Of a stretch of 64,000 nucleotides of DNA, positions 55,756 through 63,925 are shown piece by piece. This DNA is from Xanthomonas dyei. Lineage in GTDB: Bacteria > Pseudomonadota > Gammaproteobacteria > Xanthomonadales > Xanthomonadaceae. The notes under the pieces are model-generated. The model saw only the letters and a program-made list of their open reading frames with translations, was not told the origin of the DNA and made no database searches. The stretch is taken from positions 1 through 64,000 of the forward strand of contig NZ_MDEE01000015.1 of NCBI RefSeq assembly GCF_002939865.1. The letters are read 5' to 3'. The number at the start of each line of letters is the position of its first letter. Position 1 is the stretch's first letter. Position numbers and translations under genes: made by a program.

Positions 55756-56280
55756 ATGCACTGCCCCTTCTGCCAGCACAACGACACCCGCGTGATCGAT
55801 TCGCGGGTGTCCGAAGACGGTACGACGATTCGTCGGCGCCGCGAGTGCGAAGCGTGCGGCGAGCGTTTCAGTACGCTGGAAACCATCGAACTGAAACTGC
55901 CCACCGTGGTCAAGAGCGATGGCGGGCGCGAGGCGTTCGATGCGCGCAAGCTGCGCACCAGCTTCGACCGCGCGCTGCAGAAACGCCCCGTGTCCGAGGA
56001 ACAGATAGAAGCGGCGGTGCGCGCGGTGGTGCATCAGCTGCGCATGTCCGGCGAGCGCGAAGTGGGCTCGCTGCGCGTGGGCGAATATGTGATGGTCGAG
56101 CTGCGCAAACTCGACCATGTGGGCTATGTGCGCTTTGCCTCGGTGTATCGTAGTTTTCAGGACGTGGCCGACTTCCGCGAAGAAATCGAAAAGCTCGAGC
56201 GCGAGCTCCCGGTCGGCAGCGAGCAATTGCCGCTGCTGGAAGCGGCGCTGGAACGTGCCGGCAAACCCGCCAAGCGCTGA
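55756..56280 (+). CDS. nrdR: Transcriptional repressor NrdR
   Basis: This is a 174-aa repressor of ribonucleotide reductase genes. The zinc ribbon has CPFC (residues 3-6) and CEAC (31-34). An ATP-cone domain (about residues 49-139) senses ATP/dATP. The normal glyA-nrdR-ribD order of many gammaproteobacteria is kept. There is no Shine-Dalgarno sequence at the start, because the heptamer array runs up to it. Confidence 0.97.
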   Translation: MHCPFCQHNDTRVIDSRVSEDGTTIRRRRECEACGERFSTLETIELKLPTVVKSDGGREAFDARKLRTSFDRALQKRPVSEEQIEAAVRAVVHQLRMSGEREVGSLRVGEYVMVELRKLDHVGYVRFASVYRSFQDVADFREEIEKLERELPVGSEQLPLLEAALERAGKPAKR

Positions 56281-56284
56281 GCGC

Positions 56285-56761
56285 ATGCGCATCGCCTGCG
56301 TAGCGGACACGCCAGAACATTTGCCTGCCATCGCGCAGGCGCATCTGCAGGCCTTCGGCAGTCTGTTGCCGGACTGGAACATCGACGAAGCGTTGAGCGA
56401 ACTGCGCAGCCATACCCGCGATGGCGTGATTCCCACCACCTGGGTTGCGCTCGATCAGTCGCATTGGCTCGGTTCGGTCAGCCTGCTGGAGAACGACGAT
56501 GGCCGCATCCGGCAATGGTCGCCCTGGCTGGCATCGTTGTACGTGCACCCGCAGGCGCGCGGGCAGGGCATCGGCGAAGCACTGGTGGCGCACTGCGTGC
56601 GGGCGGCTGCGCAATTGAAGGTGCCGCTGCTGTATCTGTACTGCCAACCGGCGCTGGTGCCGTTTTATCAGCGGCTTGGCTGGCACGCGCATGCCGAGCT
56701 GTTATTAGGCCCGATGCAGATCGTGGTGATGGCCATCGCGCCGCAAGGAGCAACGCAATGA
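56285..56761 (+). CDS. GNAT-family N-acetyltransferase
   Basis: This is a 158-aa acetyl-CoA-dependent transferase. The CoA loop is VHPQARGQGIGEAL, preceded by strand ASLY and followed by LLYLYCQPALVPFYQRLGW, the common GNAT end. The substrate is unknown. It starts 4 bp after nrdR, and its stop overlaps the ribD start (ATGA). Confidence 0.88.
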   Translation: MRIACVADTPEHLPAIAQAHLQAFGSLLPDWNIDEALSELRSHTRDGVIPTTWVALDQSHWLGSVSLLENDDGRIRQWSPWLASLYVHPQARGQGIGEALVAHCVRAAAQLKVPLLYLYCQPALVPFYQRLGWHAHAELLLGPMQIVVMAIAPQGATQ

Positions 56762-57852
56762 ACGTGACGGCCGACGACCACCGCTGGATGGCGCGGGCAC
56801 TGCGCCTGGCAGAACGTGGTGCCTACACCACGCGCCCCAATCCAATGGTGGGCTGCGTGATCGTGCGCGATGGCGTGTGCGTGGGCGAAGGCTTCCATCA
56901 ACGTGCCGGTGGCCCGCATGCCGAAGTGTTTGCGCTGCGCGCTGCCGGCGAGCGTGCACGCGCAGCGACCGCGTATGTGACGTTGGAGCCGTGCGCACAT
57001 TATGGGCGCACGCCGCCGTGCGCATTGGCCTTGATCGAGGCGGGCGTGGCGCGCGTGGTCGCGGCGATGGCCGACCCGTTTCCGCAGGTCAACGGCGGTG
57101 GTTTCGCGCTGCTGCGCGAGGCGGGGATCGAGGTGGTCAGCGGCGTGCTGCAGGCGCAGGCGCGCGAACTCAATCGCGGATTTCTGGCGCGGGTGGAGCG
57201 TGGCCGTCCGTGGCTGCGGGTCAAGCTGGGCGCCAGCCTGGATGGGCGCACTGCGCTGGCCAGCGGCGAGTCCAAGTGGATCACCGGTGCAGACGCACGT
57301 GCCGACGTGCAACGCTGGCGCGCGCGTGCCGGTGCCATCCTGACCGGTGCCGGCACGGTGCTTGCCGACGATCCGGCGATGACCGTGCGATTGGGCGATG
57401 ACACACCTTTTGAGCCGCCGTTGCGGGTCGTCTTGGATGCGCGCTTGCGCACCCTGGAATGCGGGAACATTCGTCAGGGCGATGCACCGACGCTCTATCT
57501 ACATGGCAACGCTGCACCAGCGCCGTCGCTGCACAACGCCGAGTTCGTCGGGATGCCACTGCACGACGGTCGCTCCGATCTGGGATCGGTATTGGCGCTG
57601 CTGGCCGAGCGCGGTATCAACGAAGTGCACGCCGAAGCTGGTGCAATCCTGAGCGGTGCGCTGCTGCAAGCCGGTCTGGTCGACGAACTATTGCTCTATC
57701 TGGCGCCGGTGGTGCTGGGCGATGCCGCCAGACCGCTGTTGGCCGGACTTGGCATCGACACCATGGCGCAGCGTCGCACGCTGCATCTGGCCGATGTGCG
57801 CCAACTTGGCCAGGACCTGCGGCTGCGCTATCTGCCTGGTGCCGTTGAATGA
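56758..57852 (+). CDS. ribD: Bifunctional riboflavin deaminase/reductase RibD
   Basis: This is a 364-aa enzyme for the second and third steps of riboflavin synthesis. The deaminase half (about residues 1-145) has zinc motifs PHAE and PCAHYGRTPPC. The reductase half (about 146-364) starts RPWLRVKLGASLDGRTAL and binds NADPH. AAGGAG lies 7 nt before ATG 56758. Other rib genes follow after a 2-kb interruption. Confidence 0.97.
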   Translation: MNVTADDHRWMARALRLAERGAYTTRPNPMVGCVIVRDGVCVGEGFHQRAGGPHAEVFALRAAGERARAATAYVTLEPCAHYGRTPPCALALIEAGVARVVAAMADPFPQVNGGGFALLREAGIEVVSGVLQAQARELNRGFLARVERGRPWLRVKLGASLDGRTALASGESKWITGADARADVQRWRARAGAILTGAGTVLADDPAMTVRLGDDTPFEPPLRVVLDARLRTLECGNIRQGDAPTLYLHGNAAPAPSLHNAEFVGMPLHDGRSDLGSVLALLAERGINEVHAEAGAILSGALLQAGLVDELLLYLAPVVLGDAARPLLAGLGIDTMAQRRTLHLADVRQLGQDLRLRYLPGAVE

Positions 57853-58041
57853 GCGCTGGCTTTGGTACAAGAGAACGTTGCAGGCTGCTGATTCTGTAAC
57901 TCACGTGTTCTGTAAGCGTTGAGGCCTGAGGGTGACCTTACCGAATGCATCGCCTGCCGGGGCAGGGCGGGTCCGAAGTGACCAGCGATGCAGGTGACGG
58001 TTAGACACTACCGACCGACACGTGCTCTTAAGCCTCTTTAG
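57853..58041. other. Intergenic region after ribD
   Basis: No gene is seen. Base composition is less GC-rich than the flanking rib genes, as in the following small gene. Confidence 0.35.
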
Positions 58042-58473
58042 ATGAAGCTCACTTCCCTTCTTGTCATCGGATTTCTCACTATGAACATGGACACTGCACA
58101 CGCCCGGCAGTTTGCGGAAGGGCAAGTCTGGGAGTATCGCAACAGGGCCGAAGAGCCAGGTTCGACGCTGCAGATCAACAGGATCGAGATCGAACCGAAG
58201 ATTGGCGAAGTGTTCCATATCAGCATTCGCGACGTTCGGGTAAAAAATGCGCGTGCGCCCAACGCCATCTCAACGGAGTTGCCGCATTCTCCGGTGTCCA
58301 GAACGACACTCGAAAGCTCGGTGACGACGCTTGTCGGCCAAGCCGCGGTGAACCCGGAGTATCTGGAGGGCTACACAACCTGGCGGACTGCTTTTGAAGA
58401 GGGCAATGCTGGAGTTTTCACGATCCCCGTCAGTGAGATCGTCGATGTCATCGAAACCACGATCAATCAGTAG
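58042..58473 (+). CDS. Small exported protein of unknown family
   Basis: This is a 143-aa protein with a predicted signal peptide (LLVIGFLTMNMDTAHA). The mature part of about 120 residues is rich in Glu, Thr and Ile, with QVWEYRNRAEEPGSTLQINRI near its start. I do not recognise the family. Codon choice is visibly less GC-biased than in ribD and ribE. Together with its place inside the rib block, this suggests acquired DNA. ATG 58042 is the first start, and ATG 58081 is a second option. Confidence 0.55.
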   Translation: MKLTSLLVIGFLTMNMDTAHARQFAEGQVWEYRNRAEEPGSTLQINRIEIEPKIGEVFHISIRDVRVKNARAPNAISTELPHSPVSRTTLESSVTTLVGQAAVNPEYLEGYTTWRTAFEEGNAGVFTIPVSEIVDVIETTINQ

Positions 58474-58672
58474 CAGGATGCGGCGTGGTGTCGTGGTCGA
58501 CGGCATGCTCCGGCTTCTGGACGTTTCTGGATGCAAATCGCAGCAAGCGTGCGTGCGATGTTGCAGGCGCTAGAGACGCGGCTTCCACCGCCAATTCTGC
58601 TGGTTGTGCTTGCAGCCGTGGCGAAACACTTTTGCCTTCAGGGGCACCCTAATCGTGCCAGGAGTGGCTGAC

Positions 58673-58703
58673 AAAAAAAGGCTCCGCAAGCGGAGCCTTT
58701 TTT
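58673..58703. terminator. Bidirectional rho-independent terminator
   Basis: An A-run, the 8-bp stem GGCTCCGC/GCGGAGCC (58680-58687 with 58690-58697) and a T-run form a strong terminator on both strands. It serves the minus-strand Ax21-like gene (stop at 58722) and stops reading from the plus strand. The spacer 58474-58672 shows no gene. Confidence 0.92.
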
Positions 58704-58721
58704 GTAGCTGTAGCGCGTCGA

Positions 58722-59345
58722 TCAGAAGCTTGCGCGCACGCCGACACGGTACTGGTTGGCGTTGTCGATGAACTGCGCTTCGGCCACCAGGCCCCAGGTC
58801 GGGGTGAAGTTGACCTGGCCGCCGAGGGTGCCGACGAATTCGCCTTCGTCCACGTCGCTGCCGTCGATGTAGCCGGCCTTGATCCATGCTTCGGTCCGCG
58901 GCGAGGGCTTGCCACGCAGGCCGAGGTTACCGAAGCCCAGGCTGCTGGTGTCGGAGGAGTCGTCGATCGAACGGCCACGCAGGCGCAGGTCGGATTCGAC
59001 CTTGGAGCGCAGCACGCTGATGTCGGCGATGAACTCGACACGCTCGGTCATTTCCTGGCGATAGCCGATACCGACGCTGGCCTGCTGCAAGGTGCCTTCG
59101 AGCACAAAGCCAGAGCCGAGGTTGAAATCCTTGGTGGCGCGCTGGTAGCCGGCGAGCAGGTAGACCGGCTCGGCAATCTTCCACGAACCGCGCAGGTAGC
59201 CGCCGTCGAGATCGTCCGAATCGCCGTTCACGGTGATTTCGGTGCGGTTCCAGCCGCCTTCGACGTAGCTGTAGCTCAGGCCTTCAGCAGCGGCGGCAAA
59301 CGGGGTTGCTGCCAGCAGGGCAGCCAGAATCAAGGTGGTGCGCAT
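58722..59345 (-). CDS. Ax21-family outer-membrane protein
   Basis: This is a 207-aa protein with signal peptide MRTTLILAALLAATPFAAAA and mature start EGLSYSYVEGGW, the signature of Ax21/Omp-like Xanthomonas proteins. The rest alternates polar and aromatic residues as in an eight-stranded barrel and ends VGVRASF with a terminal Phe. Ax21 proteins are secreted in vesicles and linked to biofilm and motility. The start is at ATG 59345 with GAGAGAAC before it. A -10 candidate is TGTTAAATT on the minus strand (59429-59437). It interrupts the rib block on the opposite strand. Confidence 0.82.
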   Translation of the reverse strand: MRTTLILAALLAATPFAAAAEGLSYSYVEGGWNRTEITVNGDSDDLDGGYLRGSWKIAEPVYLLAGYQRATKDFNLGSGFVLEGTLQQASVGIGYRQEMTERVEFIADISVLRSKVESDLRLRGRSIDDSSDTSSLGFGNLGLRGKPSPRTEAWIKAGYIDGSDVDEGEFVGTLGGQVNFTPTWGLVAEAQFIDNANQYRVGVRASF

Positions 59346-59530
59346 AAGTGTTCTCTCTGAGTTGATGTCCGTGTCTTCCGGCCTGTTGCAGGCTGGAAAA
59401 AAGCGCGACGTCTCCCGCCGCGGTGCGCAATTTAACAGACTCTTCACAAAACTGGCTATGGGGAAATTCCTGACACGACACAGCGTCCTGCTGGCCTTAG
59501 CTGGTGGTCAGCAATGGCGCCGATGCGCGC

Positions 59531-59539
59531 TGTTAAACT
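59531..59539 (+). promoter_or_regulatory. Extended -10 promoter of the FMN riboswitch transcript
   Basis: TGTTAAACT is an extended -10 (TGn plus TAAACT) about 27 nt before the riboswitch. The same 11-mer GCTGTTAAACT recurs before ribH (61851-61861). The -35 is weak. Confidence 0.45.
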
Positions 59540-59565
59540 GCGCCGGCCGGCTCGCCGGTCCTTAC

Positions 59566-59740
59566 GAACGTCTTCAGGGCGGGGTGCGATTCCCCACCGG
59601 CGGTAGGCACGTGCAAGCGTGTGAGCCCGCGAGCGCTTCGCAGCGGTGCCCGGGGCGTTATGCGCGGGCGTGGTGCGAAGGTCAGCAGATCCGGTCCGAT
59701 GCCGGAGCCGACGGTATAGTCCGGATGAAAGAAGACGGCC
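59566..59740 (+). promoter_or_regulatory. FMN riboswitch (RFN element)
   Basis: All RFN landmarks are visible. The closing stem is CGTCTTC (59569) with GAAGACG (59731). The conserved AGGGCGGGGTGCGATTCCCC begins at 59576, then ACCGGCGGTAG, AGCCCGCGAGCG and the late GATCCGGT...CCGGAGCCGACGGTATAGTCCGGATGAAAG. One variable hairpin (about 59635-59675) is longer than in most copies. Bound FMN should lower ribE expression. The following GCC-TTGC-GGC-GTTTTT (59782-59796) is a candidate terminator. Confidence 0.96.
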
Positions 59741-59822
59741 AACGCGCAGCCCTTGCGGCTGTGCGCGCGCCTGTTTGCTTTGCCTTGCGGCGTTTTTCGC
59801 TCAACTTCTGCGAGAAACGACT

Positions 59823-59909
59823 ATGCCTTTGCATCACCTGTCGCGTTGCATCGCGACCTTCCATCGCGCCAACTCACCCCGATCGCTACTGCAAACGGGG
59901 GCGCGCTGA
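59823..59909 (+). CDS. Possible 28-aa leader ORF coupled to ribE
   Basis: ATG 59823 opens a 28-codon frame (MPLHHLSRCIATFHRANS...) whose TGA overlaps the ribE ATG as TGATG. The frame lies after the riboswitch and before ribE. It has only a weak ribosome site (GAGAAA). Such an overlap could couple ribE translation to that of the small ORF. It may also be chance. Confidence 0.3.
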   Translation: MPLHHLSRCIATFHRANSPRSLLQTGAR

Positions 59910-60511
59910 TGTTTACCGGAATCATTGAAGGCGTGGGCCGTCTGGCGGCGCGCCAACCGCAGGGTGGCGATGTGCGGTTTACCTTCGCTGTCGGCAGCTT
60001 GCCGTTCGACGCGGTCCAATTGGGCGAAAGCATCGCGGTCAATGGCGTTTGCCTGACCGTGATCGCGTTCGACGCGGCCAGTTTTCAGGCCGATGCGTCC
60101 ACCGAAACCCTGTCGCTGACCACCTTGGGCGCGTTGCCGGAAGGCGCGGTGATCAATCTGGAACGTGCGATGCGCCCGACCGATCGCCTTGGCGGGCATC
60201 TGGTCAGCGGCCACGTCGATGGGCTGGGTCAGGTGCAATCGGTGCACGAGGATGCGCGTGCGCAGCGCTGGCGGTTTGCGGCGCCACCGGCGGTGTTGCG
60301 CTACGTGGCCAAGAAGGGCTCGATCTGCGTGGATGGTGTCAGCCTCACGGTCAACGACGTGGACCTGGACGGCTTTGAAGTGGCGTTGATTCCGCACACG
60401 GTCGCCAATACCGCGTTTGCGGCCACTGCGGTGGGCGCTGCGGTGAATCTGGAAATCGATCTGGTCGCGCGCTATGTCGAACGCCTGCTCGGCACGCGGG
60501 GTGCGGCATGA
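59909..60511 (+). CDS. ribE: Riboflavin synthase alpha subunit
   Basis: This is a 200-aa enzyme that dismutates two lumazines into riboflavin. It opens MFTGIIEGVG, as is invariant in the family, and has two homologous lumazine-binding domains (about residues 1-96 and 97-195) with VNGVCLTV and VDGVSLTVN. The gene is called ribC in some genomes. No clear Shine-Dalgarno sequence precedes ATG 59909. The stop overlaps the next gene. Confidence 0.97.
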   Translation: MFTGIIEGVGRLAARQPQGGDVRFTFAVGSLPFDAVQLGESIAVNGVCLTVIAFDAASFQADASTETLSLTTLGALPEGAVINLERAMRPTDRLGGHLVSGHVDGLGQVQSVHEDARAQRWRFAAPPAVLRYVAKKGSICVDGVSLTVNDVDLDGFEVALIPHTVANTAFAATAVGAAVNLEIDLVARYVERLLGTRGAA

Positions 60512-61647
60512 ATTTCGCGCCGATTCCCGAGCTGATCGAAGAGTTGCGTGCCGGGCGCATGGTGGTGATCGTCGATGACGAAGACCGCGAAAACGAGGGT
60601 GATCTGATTATGGCCGCCGAGCTGGTCAAGCCGTCGGACATCAATTTTATGGTGACCCACGCGCGCGGGCTGGTGTGCCTGTCGCTGACCCGCGAGAGGT
60701 GCGCGCAACTCGGCCTGGCGCCGATGGTGCGCAATAACACCGCGCAGTTTCAGACCAACTTCACCGTCAGCATCGAGGCGGCCGAGGGCGTCACCACCGG
60801 TATCTCGGCGTACGACCGTGCGCACACGGTGCGGACCGCGGTGCGCCCGGATGCCAAGCCGCAGGACCTGAGTCAGCCGGGTCACATCTTCCCGCTGATT
60901 TCGCAGCCCGGTGGCGTGCTGACCCGCGCCGGGCACACCGAAGCCGCCAGCGATCTGCCGATGCTGGCCGGGCTGGAACCGGCCGGCGTGCTGGTGGAAG
61001 TGCTCAACCCGGACGGCAGCATGGCGCGCCGCCCGCAGCTGGAAGTGTTCGCCCGCGAGCATGGGCTGAAGATGGGCTCGATCGCCGATCTGATCGCCTA
61101 TCGGTTGGCCAACGAGCACACGGTCGAGCGTGTGGACGAGCGCGAGATCACCACCGAGTTCGGCCCGTTCAAACTGGTGACCTACCGCGACCGCATCGCC
61201 CACGATCTGCACTTTGCCTTGGTGCGCGGCGCCGCTGAGCCGCACACGCCTACCCTGGTGCGTGTGCAGGTGGAAAACCCGTTGGCCGATCTGCTGCATT
61301 GGCAGCGCGATGATTTCGGCGTGGCCGCCACCGATGCCTTGCGTGCGATCGCCGCCGAAGGGCAGGGCGTGATGGTGGTGCTGTCGGCACCGCGCGACAG
61401 CGAATCGTTGTTGGCGCGGTTGCGCCAGCAGCCCGAGGCCGCCACCAATGCCAAGGACGTCAGCCAGTGGCGTCGCAATGGCGCCGGCGCGCAGATCCTG
61501 GCCGAGCTGGGCCTGGGCAAGCTGCGCGTGCTGGGAACCCCGCGCCGCCAGGTCGGCCTGGCCGGCTTCGGGCTGGAGGTGGTGGAGTATCTGGAATGCC
61601 ACGCGGGCCAAGCAGTGCATTCGGTGCTGCCGACAGCGGTGCCGTAG
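60508..61647 (+). CDS. ribB: 3,4-dihydroxy-2-butanone-4-phosphate synthase with degenerate GTP cyclohydrolase II domain
   Basis: This is a 379-aa protein, usually annotated RibBA. The N-terminal DHBP synthase (about residues 1-200) is intact: D23-DEDRENEGD32, THARGLVCLSL and R140-AGHTE145. The C-terminal cyclohydrolase-like part (about 205-375) lacks the three zinc cysteines and the GTP-binding HSECLTGD/RCDCG region: the place reads VQVENPLADLLHWQRDDFG. It should therefore not make the pyrimidine precursor. A separate ribA is expected elsewhere in the genome. The start overlaps ribE (ATGA-type). Confidence 0.9.
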   Translation: MNFAPIPELIEELRAGRMVVIVDDEDRENEGDLIMAAELVKPSDINFMVTHARGLVCLSLTRERCAQLGLAPMVRNNTAQFQTNFTVSIEAAEGVTTGISAYDRAHTVRTAVRPDAKPQDLSQPGHIFPLISQPGGVLTRAGHTEAASDLPMLAGLEPAGVLVEVLNPDGSMARRPQLEVFAREHGLKMGSIADLIAYRLANEHTVERVDEREITTEFGPFKLVTYRDRIAHDLHFALVRGAAEPHTPTLVRVQVENPLADLLHWQRDDFGVAATDALRAIAAEGQGVMVVLSAPRDSESLLARLRQQPEAATNAKDVSQWRRNGAGAQILAELGLGKLRVLGTPRRQVGLAGFGLEVVEYLECHAGQAVHSVLPTAVP

Positions 61648-61831
61648 CGCATCCAGTCCGGGTAGCGCGTGGTTGCAGGGCGTGCGGGCGTCGAAGGAGC
61701 GGGTGGCGGTGATGTCGCCCGTGGTCTATCGGCAACCGCATGCCGCTGGCACAACGCGCTGCAGGTGGCGCGCCCTAGCGTCCCGGACGCCCGGTAGTGC
61801 CTGCTTCGGCGGGCCGCTGCCGTCGATGTCG

Positions 61832-61861
61832 GCCGGGCCTGGGCCCGGCAGCTGTTAAACT
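61832..61861 (+). promoter_or_regulatory. Hairpin and extended -10 before ribH
   Basis: GCCGGGCC/GGCCCGGC (61832-61849) is a perfect 8-bp dyad. It is followed by GCTGTTAAACT (61851-61861), identical to the -10 before the FMN riboswitch. The start would be near 61868. The spacer 61648-61831 shows no gene. This suggests ribH-nusB can be transcribed independently of the riboswitch. Confidence 0.45.
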
Positions 61862-61888
61862 TCCCGCCCCCTCGAGTTGCCGACCCGC

Positions 61889-62353
61889 ATGACCCACTAC
61901 GAAGGCGATCTTCGCCCCACCACCGCGCGCTTTGCGATCATCGCCAGCCGCTGGAATGCCCGTATCACCGACGTGCTGGTTGCCGGCGCGCGCCAGAGCC
62001 TGGCCGGCAACGGCATCGGCGAGGACGCCATCGACGTGATCCGCGTGCCGGGCGCCTGGGAAATTCCGATCGCCGCCAACCGCGTGGCGCAGTCCGGCCA
62101 GCACGGCGCGATCGTTGCGCTGGGCTGCGTGATCCGTGGCGATACCCGCCATTACGAACATGTGGCCGACCTGTGCGCCGAAGGCCTGATGAGCGTGCAG
62201 CTGCAGACCGGCGTGCCGGTGCTCAACGGCGTGCTGGCGGTGGAGCGGGTGGAAGATGCCGAGGCGCGCGCCGGCGGCAGCCATGGCAACAAGGGCGAGG
62301 AATGCGCGCTTGCCGCGCTGGAACTGGTGAATTTGATGGAGTTGTTGCCATGA
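61889..62353 (+). CDS. ribH: 6,7-dimethyl-8-ribityllumazine synthase
   Basis: This is a 154-aa penultimate enzyme of riboflavin synthesis and forms icosahedral or pentameric shells. Motifs are [19 protein letters not shown] and [14 protein letters not shown], with the catalytic His near residue 90. ATG 61889 is used; TTG 61877 is in frame but less likely. The stop overlaps the nusB start (ATGA). Confidence 0.96.
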   Translation: MTHYEGDLRPTTARFAIIASRWNARITDVLVAGARQSLAGNGIGEDAIDVIRVPGAWEIPIAANRVAQSGQHGAIVALGCVIRGDTRHYEHVADLCAEGLMSVQLQTGVPVLNGVLAVERVEDAEARAGGSHGNKGEECALAALELVNLMELLP

Positions 62354-62829
62354 GCAAATCCGGTGGACATGCCCGCCACGGCCGTCGCGACGGCATCGAC
62401 CCGGTGCTGCGCTCGCGCGCGCGCCGCCGCGCCTTGCAGGCGGTGTATGCCTGGCAGATCTCCGGCGGTTTCGCCAAGCAGGTGATCGGCCAGTTTGCGC
62501 ATGAGCAGGCGCACGAAGTGGCCGACCTGGCGTACTTCGAAAGCCTGGTGGAAGGCGTGCTCACCCATCGCGCCGAGCTGGATACTGCGTTGACGCCGTA
62601 TCTGGATCGCGGCGTGGAAGAGGTCGATGCGATCGAACGTGCGGTGCTGCGCTTGGCCGCTTATGAATTGCTGCATCGGCAGGACGTGCCGTACCGCGTG
62701 GTGATCAACGAAGCGATCGAAACTGCCAAGCGCTTCGGCTCCGAACACGGCCACACCTATGTCAACGGCGTGCTGGATCGCGCTGCAGTGGAGTGGCGCA
62801 AGGTCGAGTCGGGCGCCAGCGGCGCCTGA
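62350..62829 (+). CDS. nusB: Transcription antitermination factor NusB
   Basis: This is a 159-aa all-helical RNA-binding protein that, with NusE, binds boxA of rRNA leaders. It has a basic N-terminus ([16 protein letters not shown]) and the conserved end [26 protein letters not shown]. The ribH-nusB-thiL order is standard. Confidence 0.96.
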   Translation: MSKSGGHARHGRRDGIDPVLRSRARRRALQAVYAWQISGGFAKQVIGQFAHEQAHEVADLAYFESLVEGVLTHRAELDTALTPYLDRGVEEVDAIERAVLRLAAYELLHRQDVPYRVVINEAIETAKRFGSEHGHTYVNGVLDRAAVEWRKVESGASGA

Positions 62830-62834
62830 GTCGC

Positions 62835-62948
62835 GGGAATCGGGAGTCGGGAATGGGGAATCGTGAAGAGCCCCACTGCTCGCGACCACCCGCCGCATTT
62901 GCGATTCTCCATTCTCCATTCCCGATTCCCGATTCCCGATTCCCGTTG
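62835..62948. repeat. Inverted heptamer array between nusB and thiL
   Basis: The left arm has five units of the GGGAATC type (62835-62869). The right arm has six units: CTCCATT twice, CCCGATT three times and CCCGTTG (62907-62948). The unit differs from the GGGACCG of the other two arrays, but unit length, phase, inversion and place are the same. It begins 6 nt after the nusB stop and ends 2 nt before the thiL ATG. Confidence 0.88.
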
Positions 62949-62950
62949 CC

Positions 62951-63925
62951 ATGCCCGAATTCGATCTGATTGCGCGTCTGCGCGCGCGCATCGCCGCGCG
63001 TGCCGATGTGCCATTGGGCATCGGCGACGACGCAGCGCTGCTGCAGCCGCCGGCCGGCGAGCAGTTGGCCATCACCGCCGACACGCTCAATGCCGGTGTG
63101 CATTTTCCGCACGAAACGCTGCCCGACGATCTGGGCTGGAAGACGCTGGCGGTGAATTTGTCCGACCTTGCCGCGATGGGCGCACAGCCACGCTGGTGCA
63201 CCTTGTCGCTGTCCTTGCCGCACGACGATCTGGCGTGGGTGGACGCATTTGCCGACGGATTCTTCGCACTTGCCGATGCGCATGACATCGCGTTGGTCGG
63301 TGGCGATACCACGCGCGGGCCGTTGTCGTGCGCGGTCACCGCCATCGGTAGCGTGCCGCCGGGGGCTGCGCTGCGACGCGATGGCGCGCGTGTGGGCGAT
63401 GACGTGTGGGTGACCGGCCAGCTGGGCGAAGCGGCGGCGGCGTTGTCGCTGTGGCAGGCCGGTGCGTTGGATGTCACGCATGTGGCGGCGGATCTATTGC
63501 ATGAAGCATGGCGCGGCCGGCTGCTGCGTCCGCAGCCGCGCGTGCAGGCAGGATTGCGGCTGCGTGGGCTTGCGCATGCGTGCGTGGATGTCTCCGACGG
63601 CCTGCTGGCCGATCTGGGCCATCTGTGCGAGCGCAGCGGTGTGGGCGCGCACCTGGCACTGACTGATCTGCCGCAGATGCCGCGCAGCGACGCCATCAGC
63701 GCGTTGCAGTGCATCGGCTGGCAATTGGGCGGCGGCGACGACTACGAACTGTGTTTCACCGCCGCCCCGCAGCACCGCGAGGCCGTGCTGCAGGCGATGG
63801 CATTTGCTGGCGTGGCTGCCACGCGCATCGGCCAGATCGTTACCGCACCAGGCGTGGTGGTGCACGACGCCGATGGACATCCCTGGCAACCGCCCCAGCG
63901 CGGGTATCAGCACTTCGTCGGTTGA
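62951..63925 (+). CDS. thiL: Thiamine-monophosphate kinase
   Basis: This is a 324-aa enzyme that makes thiamine diphosphate from the monophosphate with ATP. The PurM-like fold motifs are GIGDDAALL, ADTLNAGVHF, GGDTTRGPL, DVSDGLLADL and GGGDDYELCF. The length is normal. There is no Shine-Dalgarno sequence, because the heptamer array ends 2 nt before the ATG. The final 75 bp of the window hold no feature I can name. Confidence 0.96.
   Translation: MPEFDLIARLRARIAARADVPLGIGDDAALLQPPAGEQLAITADTLNAGVHFPHETLPDDLGWKTLAVNLSDLAAMGAQPRWCTLSLSLPHDDLAWVDAFADGFFALADAHDIALVGGDTTRGPLSCAVTAIGSVPPGAALRRDGARVGDDVWVTGQLGEAAAALSLWQAGALDVTHVAADLLHEAWRGRLLRPQPRVQAGLRLRGLAHACVDVSDGLLADLGHLCERSGVGAHLALTDLPQMPRSDAISALQCIGWQLGGGDDYELCFTAAPQHREAVLQAMAFAGVAATRIGQIVTAPGVVVHDADGHPWQPPQRGYQHFVG

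Noticed and set aside
54328..56439. 703-codon minus-strand frame across glyA and nrdR
   Set aside because: It spans two well-recognised plus-strand genes and the heptamer array, and no protein family fits.
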